Below, in pieces: positions 46,367 to 53,601 of a DNA stretch of 64,000 nucleotides. The notes beneath the pieces were generated by a model. It was not told the DNA's origin and did no database searches. It worked only from the letters and a program-made list of their open reading frames with translations. The stretch spans positions 115,715 to 179,714 of the forward strand of contig NBIV01000157.1 in the NCBI GenBank assembly GCA_003194525.1. Direction: 5' to 3'. The DNA comes from Gracilariopsis chorda. Taxonomy: Eukaryota > Rhodophyta > Florideophyceae > Gracilariales > Gracilariaceae. Numbering within the stretch: position 1 is the first letter of the stretch; each line of letters begins with the position of its first letter. Both the position numbers and the translations under genes were made by a program.

Positions 46367-46425
46367 TGCACGATCGCATTCTATACCGCTGCAGACTCTG
46401 CAGCGGTATAGAATGCGATCGTGCA
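46367..46425. repeat. 59-bp near-perfect palindrome upstream of the SDR gene
   Basis: Two 29-bp arms (starting TGCACGATCGCATTCTATAC) that are exact complements around a single central C at 46396. It lies 103 bases upstream of the SDR start codon and just before an A13 run (46450-46462, plus strand), in the probable promoter or 5' leader. No neighbouring element shares it. Confidence 0.95.
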
Positions 46426-46760
46426 TCGAGGACAAAGCACTGCGAGCTTGAAAAAAAAAAAAACCCGTTACGTCCTGTGTACAGTAGACTTTTTTGTGCG
46501 GATTAAACTGCGGACTGATGGATAGCAAGGGGGTCCATTATTTTGTCACACGTAGCCAGCGCACGCCTTAGCCACCGCCGCCCAGTACACTTGAATCCAG
46601 AGCTTCGCGATTATGGAGCGTAGCAGCGAGTGACCGGCCTGCAGAGGCTGAGCTGAGCTGTCTGGGAGGAACCCGCCTGCATCGCATTTTGCTCGGGTTA
46701 CTCTTGATCGAGCTCCCCTTCTTCACTACTCCAAGTTCCAAGACGACAGTCACTACCACA
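46426..46760. other. Intergenic region between divergent SDR and GH45-like genes
   Basis: The two genes point away from each other, so this stretch should contain both promoters. It has an A-rich run at 46450 and becomes GC-richer toward the GH45-like start. No TATA box is obvious. Confidence 0.4.
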
Positions 46761-47669
46761 ATGTCTTCGCTCACCACCCTCATGCTTACCGCGCTTGTCG
46801 CCGCCGCGCTGGCCGTTGCCGCCGACGCGGTAACTGCCTGCGTCGGTGGCACTGATTACATGTGCATGGATTGGACCTTCGGCTCGCAGAAGATGAATTG
46901 CCAACAGTTCGTTTATCGCGCGAGGCTTGGTCTCTAGGAGAATACTTTCTTCGGCATGTCAGCTACGAAAGCGGCACCGGCAACCTGGGAAAGTGCTTCA
47001 AGTTCTACTTCGACACCCTCGGTTCATCTACCGCTGTGGTATTTCAGGTAACCAACGAGGGCGTTGACATCCGCAACAGCCAGGTCGATATGCAGATGGG
47101 CGCCGGCGGCTTTGGAATTTTCAACGTCTGCGCTGGGCCGACTAATAAGAACAACGGGGACGCGTGCGCCAGGGATGTTGTAACCGACAATATCGTCGCC
47201 TACCCGCAATTCGACGGCACCCCGCACGATGCCTTTGGCGAGCGCTGCGGTGGGCAGAAGACCAGGGAGCAATGCTCGTATGTTCCCGAGCAGCCCAGCC
47301 AGATCGGGCAGCCTGGCGAGATCCAGCAGCGCCCAGTCTTCCAAAACGTGATGGAGCCTAGCCTGGTTACTATGTGCCAGCGCCCGTTCCACTGGCAGGT
47401 GCGTAAACCGAACGGGAACGCGCGGATCACCAGAGGCGAGAGGATTCCCTGCCCGAATGAGATGGTCGAGATCACTAACCTCCGGGCGCACGGATGACAA
47501 TGCAAAGGAAACCATGAATTTCGGCGGGGGCGCTGGCGAGCTTACATCCGCAATGGATTGCTATGCCCCTTCGGCGATTGTGTTTGGAAACATCAACTTT
47601 CCAGACCCGAAACATCCCAGGGTCATTCTTTGCAAGCGAGATGGGTATACGCGCGTCGCGATCATCTAG
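46761..47669 (+). pseudogene. GH45 endoglucanase-like gene, broken
   Basis: Starts with a clear secretion signal (MSSLTTLMLTALVAAALAVA, then ADA). It continues with TDYMCMDWTFG in frame 1, a stop at 46935, and then frame 2 (open to 47497). Frame 2 has LGKCFKFYFDT, VVFQVTNEGVDI and VDMQMGAGGFGIFNVCAG, then ERCGGQKTREQC and FHW...IPCPNEMVEITNL. This is the order of glycoside hydrolase family 45: C-ACY-LxF, VVQxTNTGxD, FDxxMPGGGVGIFNGC, RYGGxxxxxxC, WRFxW and CPAEL. The Asp of FDxQMPGG is kept as VDMQM. The N-terminal YWDCCK block with the other catalytic Asp is missing. A second shift near 47490 continues the C-terminus to 47669. GH45 enzymes cut beta-1,4-glucans outside the cell. Confidence 0.75.
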
Positions 47670-47697
47670 GTATTTCACCTACTACTGCAGCTGCTAT

Positions 47698-47722
47698 CTA
47701 CCCTTAGGTACCCTAAGGGTAG
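47698..47722. repeat. Hairpin 30 bases after the GH45-like stop
   Basis: 10-bp arms (CTACCCTTAG / CTAAGGGTAG) around GTACC. It lies in the expected 3' untranslated region, and whether it has a role cannot be told. Confidence 0.7.
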
Positions 47723-47989
47723 TAGGTGCAGTCGTGTTTCGTGAGCGAGTAGTGAGAAGACTTTCACATCTCGTAGAAGTCTAGAAATAGCTGACGTTTC
47801 AATTGCTCATACTACGTCGCCCAATTGCTGTGCACCAAGCTTTGTCTTTGTAATTCAGCGCAAATTTGGTTCTGTCACCTTTCCCGGCGTACTACGAACT
47901 ACTATACACAGGAGCCAAGACAAAGAATACGACACGGTCATGAACCTGAGTCTGACCTCACGACACGACAACAAGACCACGACTCTGAA
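47723..47989. other. Spacer, no gene seen
   Basis: No motif-bearing frame. It lies between the GH45-like pseudogene and the RT-element fragment. Confidence 0.4.
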
Positions 47990-48975
47990 ACTGACCACGT
48001 GAAACGATAATGCTCATCCAGTCGGATCGATATCCCTTCGAACACTGATAAGAACTTGACCCCCTCGATAGTAACGGTAGCGGTGGAACGCACGTTAAGG
48101 CGCCTCGATGTCCCATATTGGTTACGGGTGACCGAACGCAGTCACAAGGCTGTTATAGGTGATCTGCATTTTGACGCCGCGTTACCGTAAGGGTGCGGGC
48201 TTCCTTTCGAGCAGTATTGGGCCTACGCAGCAAAGGAGCTAACTAGTGCTTTCTTGACCGCTCGAGCACGCCTGAATCCCAGCGACTCCAAACGACAGCC
48301 GCAACTTTTTCATTTATGGCAGGTCATGCTCCAACGCTATATGGGCGTCCAAGTATACCCAGAGACCCTGCCGTGTATGACGTGCGCAGCTGAGAACACT
48401 GACCGATTTGGCGAATATGCCAATGTGCGCGGCGCCAGACACGGAGTTGTGCAGAGGCAGAACAACCTGCGCGATGGTGTTTTCTATCGCATGTTTCGGG
48501 ACTCGGAGCTGGTAGTGAACAAAGACGTTGCGAACTTGATGCCAAGTTCCGATTATCGCCCTGCAGGTCTACTGGTACGACATGCGTTTATCTTGCTGCC
48601 ACCTGCATCACCCACTGCTCCCGTGATTGTCGAACCCCCGGACACCGCGTTTGACGTCACCGTGCGGCAGTTCTACTGGGAGTAGGGCCCGCTTATTCGC
48701 ACGCACAACACGCACGAGTCCGGCGCTGCAGACTTGTACTCCGATGACAAGCTTCGTGAATTCGTGCGCAGGGTCAAGGACGTCCGCAACACGGATGGAC
48801 GCGCTGATTGGACCCCGACATTCCAGTTCGTACCGCTCGCCTTTGACACACTGGAAGCCTGGAGCACTCGAGCCCTTGACGTACTGGAGAAGTGTGCACA
48901 ACTCAGGTACGACATACGCGGCAAGCCCACGGCCCCCTTTGTGCACCAAGTATTGGTGCATACAAGCTTTTGAAT
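47990..48975 (+). pseudogene. Retroelement C-terminal zinc and nuclease-like domain fragment
   Basis: One plus-strand frame with stops at about 48188 and 48683. It has a CMTCAAENTDRFGEYANVRG segment followed by HGVVQRQNNLRDGVFYRMF, equal to the C-x2-C...H-x-C plus H-NxLRD block that follows reverse transcriptase in many protist and algal non-LTR-like elements. Next comes RPAGLLVR...TAFDVTVR, the PD-(D/E)XK-like RPADILV...DVTV pair (first Asp replaced by Gly). It ends with FQFVPLAFDTLEAW, the usual F-PLA-ET-G closing motif. No reverse transcriptase is left. MULE copy 2 starts soon after, at 49111, in or near its 3' end. Confidence 0.6.
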
Positions 48976-49110
48976 CCACGCCAGCACTGCGCAAGCAATT
49001 GCTAGGCATGATCCCCGTCTACTTGAACAACCACCCTGATCGCGGTGGGTATGCTGTAGTTACAAACTGTAGGCGGAAGACTGCACTCGAAAAGCTGGGT
49101 AACGCATGAC

Positions 49111-49350
49111 GGGAAAGGGCTTAACTACACGACGTAGATAGTGTAGGCGAGTCAGCGCGCATTTGCACCAATAAAAAGAGAGAGTCAGCGGGCACGTGCC
49201 ACGGCGAGCTGCACAAGTGCCCGTGCCACTTGAGATCTTACTGTAGCCAATAATACGCCCCTATTTTGGATTTCAACAAGTAGATCCGCAGAGTCAGAGC
49301 ATTCCCTCTATCCCTGCTCTCTCCGGCCGCCAAGTCAGCACAACGTAAAT
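49111..49350 (+). repeat. MULE copy 2 terminal inverted repeat
   Basis: Same 240-bp sequence as 35031-35270 with scattered single differences. It keeps the intact site GGGCTTAACTACACG, which shows what the right TIR of copy 1 looked like before the MITE entered at the TTA. Confidence 0.93.
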
Positions 49351-49429
49351 ATCATAGTTTCCATTTGGCGCCATCTTTGTGCAAACGGGTGAGCGTAGCC
49401 GAGGGAGAAGAGGCATAGAGAATCTTGAT

Positions 49430-50514
49430 CGTGCTCCGCAAGCTTGACCTACGCCTGTTCAAAATCGAATGGAGAGAACTCTACAAAAACATCTCAGCCG
49501 GCTTCTCTCTGATATGTTTGGCAGCTTTTCGGTGAGCCTTCCGTCTGCGACATGATCTTCTCACGTACGATCTCTGAAATTAGTAGCCTCTTCACTGGAC
49601 CGTTCCAGAAAGGCTTTGTGTATGAGGGACTAATGGCGAATTTCAGTTCGAAGATCGGTCAAACACCAGGAAAGAAGTATCGAGTAATTTGCATGTCTAG
49701 TAGAGTCACCAAACGAATGAACTATTTTCTGCGAATGATCTTACTAACTTGTTCGTAACCTTTACGATATTTAGATTGACAACGCACGCTCTGGTTAGTT
49801 TGTGGGGCGATTTATTGGCGCTACAACCGCCAATACCAAGCTAGATCCGAGTGATAGGAACGAATTTTGGTTGCAGTTCTTAAAATGTGATCTGCAGGAA
49901 GTTAAAGACCCTAAGCGGCGGGCAAACTTGGCTGTAAATACGTTTGCCGAGTTCCTCGGAAGACTAACTGCTTCGGTACCAGATGAAAAGAAGAGGGAAA
50001 ATATGGTGAGAAGATTGAGAACCTTCTTCAGTCCAAGTCTAAGACTGCGGATACGCGTTTGATGCGGCTTATGGTGCGCGTGAGATTGGATTGTTTGTTC
50101 ATGAGTTCAGGTGATACTATTGTTTAGTTTTTTCAGAGATACGTTGGCTCTGCAGTGATCGAGGTGCATGGAACACTTCCAACTGGGCTTCCATTTTGGG
50201 GTTCTCAGATGCAAGGAAGAGTGTTCAGGCGTTCTTGGACGAAGTTTTAGAATACGCGACGATATCTAGAAGTTGAATAAACAATTAAAGTGAAGCAGAA
50301 GGCGAAAGAAGCAAGAACTCAAGGCTATTACGAAGAACAGAAAGAGCTCAAAGAAATTATGAAAGGGAGAAAGGGATCAAACGTCTGTGGTCAATGCTAC
50401 AGCTATTGGATGTGTCCGGGAGACTTTTACCTAATTCGAAGTGCTTTGTCTTGCACGTCTTGGGCTATGGAAGTTGAGGGTGCCACAGCTGGTTCTAAGG
50501 ATGTTGAAGGTGGG
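49430..50514 (+). pseudogene. Unknown MULE gene (copy 2 version), decayed
   Basis: Counterpart of the minus-strand gene at 42193-43279. Open blocks are at 49552-49758 and 49802-50062 (KLDPSDRNEFWLQFLKCDLQ, then NLAVNTFAEFLGRLTASV, and PDEKKRENMVRRLR). A C-terminal block at 50290-50514 (RTQGYYEEQKELKEIMKGRK, then VCGQCYSYWMCPGD) overlaps, on the opposite strand, the 3' end of the transposase frame. It is better preserved than copy 1 in the central part. The gypsy insertion ends it. Confidence 0.45.
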
Positions 50515-51321
50515 TGAAGTGCAACGCCCTCAGGGAGGGATTCTTGGTACTTGATTGTTTTCCCGATATTATCGGTTGTGTAGTGTGTATATGAACTACG
50601 CCCCACTACGGTGGGTATGGACACGTGGGACACGGTTTTGGGTCAATTGGCGGTTGGCCACAGTAGTGGATGTTGCCACGGAATGTGGAGTACTTTAGTT
50701 AATTTTATTTATTATTTTCACAGCCATTTCTGGGAAGCTAGTACTTAGTGCGACGGCGCACTGCCGTCGCACCAGTAAACCTTCCCCAACAAGGGACCCC
50801 AACCTGGGGAATTGGCTCTGAGCTTTACCGCCTCCGCGTGTTCTCAACTCCTCCTTGGAGGGAAGCACCGTAGTGTACGGAAGTTCACCCCCCTTGCACA
50901 TCTAAAGGAGACCCATCATTGGGAGTACTAATTGTTCCAATCATATTGGTGTTTCGCCCTGTATAGGGAGTCCTGTCCACCGGCATCGCCGTATCTACTC
51001 GTCGCTCTCGCGACCCACTCGTCCTTCCTCTTTCCCCTTTTTAGGGTAGCACCTCCCGCTATCCGCGGCCCTCGTGTGCGCATCCGCTCACACACCCCCA
51101 CTTACGTGGAAACATACCTCTACTGAGGACCACACCCCGCTCACGCGGATACCGATTCTTCGCCTTCACCTCCCTGCGCGAGTCGCGACAGGTGTCCCTG
51201 GTCTTACAAACCGGCTTCGCCGTGACACCTCTGGGAGGGCTCTACCCAACTGGGTTCACCTCGTGAGAGGAAGATCCCGGACGTCTTTCGGTGTTTTTCC
51301 CCTTTGGGGCATTGCACCACA
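50515..51321 (+). repeat. 5' LTR of the chromovirus
   Basis: Begins TGAAGTGCAACGCCC and ends GGGGCATTGCACCACA. It contains stem-loops such as CCGAT-ATT-ATCGG (50553-50565), CCCAC-TACG-GTGGG (50602-50615) and a 9-bp stem GTGCGACGG/CCGTCGCAC (50748-50772). A TATTTATTATTTT stretch at about 50707 may be the promoter region. Confidence 0.96.
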
Positions 51322-51324
51322 AAG

Positions 51325-51337
51325 TGGTCTCCCGACC
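51325..51337 (+). other. Primer-binding site
   Basis: TGGTCTCCCGACC starts three bases after the LTR and has the TGG expected opposite a tRNA 3' CCA. I cannot say which tRNA primes. Confidence 0.6.
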
Positions 51338-51426
51338 TAGAATCAGTTTTTGTTTTCCCTCTTACGAGGTTTGTTTTCATTCACCGGAAGTTCCGTGATC
51401 GTTTCCCGTCGTAACGGTATTTTCTC

Positions 51427-53601
51427 ATGTCGAGAAATCCCTCCGACGCGGAGCCAGTGGTTACGCGTAGTCGCTCCCGCGACAACGCGGACTCTTCCGA
51501 AGTTCGGTTCGTACCCCGTATCCCTATACGGACAAGTTCCAGCCGTGCTGGCGCCGCTTCATCGCGGAATGATACCCCCGACCGGGAACCCCGGAACCTC
51601 CTTTTGCCCTCGTTATCACCCCCGCAGGGGAATGCAGCATCGACTCCGGCTGTTGCCGCAGTGCCCCAGGCACCCCGGCCTGCTCCCGCTGTCGCGGCTT
51701 CAAGCCCCCATGGAACGGGCGATAACACCCCCCAGGGGACTTCCCTGGAATCCCAGGTCCGCGCTCTGTGGACCGCCCATGACACCCTTGTAGGGGAACT
51801 AAAATCCCTCCAAGAGGTGGTCTCGGCAACCCCCGTAAAGGAGGTCGCCGAGGAGCTCCGTATTTTACGGTCTGACGTCAACTCCGTGTTGGAGAGTTTG
51901 GGGCAACCCGCCGCCTTCATCGAAGGAGTTGAAGCCCGATTTGATCGGATTGGTGCCCGCCTGGAGACGCTGGAGCAGTTCGTCCTCATGGACAAACCAT
52001 CCCCGGGTGATCCGGTCAACGAGGCATCGCACAACGACCAGCTTGCTGGGAAGAAGAAACGCCGTCATCGACGGAAACACCACCGAAAATATTCGGACTC
52101 CGATTCTTCGACATCGTCGGACTCACCCCGAAACCATTCGGTTAGCTCGAGCTCCTCGGACTCCGACTCGGAGGACGAGAAGCGAGGCTACTCCTCCCGC
52201 TCGAAGCGGTCATCGGCCACTGAAGGTGTGGTCCGAACCCGCCAGAAGGGGAGAAGACACCCCGGTCTCCGGGAATTGAAACCGACAAACCCGGATTACC
52301 GGAAGCTTTTATCATACCGGTACTACCGGCTTGAAGATTCGTCACTTGGACGTACGCCCCGTGGTACGGGAAAAGTGCGAGAATGCATTAAGCGAATGCA
52401 GCTCTCGCTCCGCAACCAGTATTTTACTGGAGAGGACCCAGTCCTAGTACTGGATTTCCTATCCCGCTTTGTAGCGGAGGCCCATATCCTCGGTATGAAT
52501 GAGGGACAAGCCTATTTGGCTTTACCGTATTTCTTACGGGGAGTGGCGGAGGACCAATACACCTCTGTCAGAGGATCTTCTCGCGCCTCCGAGGGAGGAG
52601 TTACTTGCTGGCCGGAGGCTGTGCAGTATCTTCTGCGCTCCTACGCCACCAACACCGCTATTCAGCAGGCTATCCTCGCTTTGCGAGATACACGCCAGCG
52701 TGCTGGAGAGACCGAGACCGATTACTCGGTGCGCCTTAACAAGGCTTTCCACAGATGTGGTAACGTATACCCCGCTGGGGAGCGCAGTACCATGTTCATT
52801 GATGGTCTTGACCCGGCAATCCGGAGTTTAGTTACCCGTTATCGGGAGGACAAGCGAAGGATCACCTACCTCGAGCTGGTCCAACACGCTCGAGCGGAAG
52901 GGGATGCACTTCGTGCAAGAACTCCGAACAATCGGTCTAAATCCGCCAAGGCGTTGTTGCTGGAAAGCGAAGCTTCCTCTCTCCCGCTCACCGCGGATGG
53001 GAACCCTGGACAGGGATTTGATACCGTGCATTTAGCGCAGGGGGATGGTGTGTCGATACCCACCAGTGAGTTACCGTTAACGACGGAGATGACCCATGAT
53101 ACGGGAACAGAAGATCCCGTTCTATACGGTGGTAACAGTCGGGTTCAACCCCAACGACTCCCGTTTTCAAACGGTCAATCCCGTTATCAACGGCCTGGAT
53201 GGACTGACACCCGCCCTGCGGTTCGCTTCTCCGATACTCGGAATAATCATCCGCGTGTCGCGGTGCTGGCTCTCATTTGCCACCTGTGCTATGCCCATGG
53301 CCATACCTCTCCTCAGTGTATTTGTTCACTGAAGGATATGGCCAAGGTGGTGGCAAATTATGAGGCCCTCACTCCAGAGGAGAAACGTTCCGTCCCGACG
53401 GCTTCCTACCTCCGTGCTAAAACGGACTTTTCTCACGCCCTACCACAGACCCCGCGTGCGCGGCCAGCTTCATACACCCCGATTCGGGAGATCACGCAAC
53501 CATCCGTTGCAACCCCCGCTTATGCGGATAGAAACCCCCGTCAACGGGATGAAGCACTCGTTGTCGAGGAAACCAACCCACCGCCGAAGGCGGAAAACTA
53601 A
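51427..53601 (+). CDS. Gag polyprotein (capsid and CCHC nucleocapsid)
   Basis: An intact frame of 724 residues. Residues 1-110 are Ser/Pro/Arg-rich. A short helical segment follows (about 120-190), then a Ser/Asp-rich basic linker with KKKRRHRRKHHRK (about 210). The Retrotrans_gag capsid domain is at about 310-495 (with YFTGEDPVLVLDFLSRFVAE, later QQAILALRDTRQRAGETETD and MFIDGLDPAIRSLV). A zinc knuckle CHLCYAHGHTSPQC (C-x2-C-x4-H-x4-C) sits at about 618-631. It ends in TAA at 53599, while the pol frame (-1) is open from 53553, so pol would need a -1 shift within the 48-base overlap, which includes GGAAAAC. Confidence 0.95.
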   Translation: MSRNPSDAEPVVTRSRSRDNADSSEVRFVPRIPIRTSSSRAGAASSRNDTPDREPRNLLLPSLSPPQGNAASTPAVAAVPQAPRPAPAVAASSPHGTGDNTPQGTSLESQVRALWTAHDTLVGELKSLQEVVSATPVKEVAEELRILRSDVNSVLESLGQPAAFIEGVEARFDRIGARLETLEQFVLMDKPSPGDPVNEASHNDQLAGKKKRRHRRKHHRKYSDSDSSTSSDSPRNHSVSSSSSDSDSEDEKRGYSSRSKRSSATEGVVRTRQKGRRHPGLRELKPTNPDYRKLLSYRYYRLEDSSLGRTPRGTGKVRECIKRMQLSLRNQYFTGEDPVLVLDFLSRFVAEAHILGMNEGQAYLALPYFLRGVAEDQYTSVRGSSRASEGGVTCWPEAVQYLLRSYATNTAIQQAILALRDTRQRAGETETDYSVRLNKAFHRCGNVYPAGERSTMFIDGLDPAIRSLVTRYREDKRRITYLELVQHARAEGDALRARTPNNRSKSAKALLLESEASSLPLTADGNPGQGFDTVHLAQGDGVSIPTSELPLTTEMTHDTGTEDPVLYGGNSRVQPQRLPFSNGQSRYQRPGWTDTRPAVRFSDTRNNHPRVAVLALICHLCYAHGHTSPQCICSLKDMAKVVANYEALTPEEKRSVPTASYLRAKTDFSHALPQTPRARPASYTPIREITQPSVATPAYADRNPRQRDEALVVEETNPPPKAEN

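Noticed and set aside
46689-46760. Upstream in-frame start for the GH45-like gene
   Set aside because: The frame is open to 46689, but the ATG at 46761 gives a clean signal peptide, while the upstream part does not.
47024-47515. 163-codon minus-strand frame across the GH45-like gene
   Set aside because: GC-rich antisense shadow. The plus strand carries the ordered GH45 motifs.
51381-52034. 217-codon antisense frame over gag
   Set aside because: The sense frame is an intact Gag with capsid and zinc knuckle. The antisense frame has skewed composition and no motif, unlike the 59402-61193 region where no sense gene exists.
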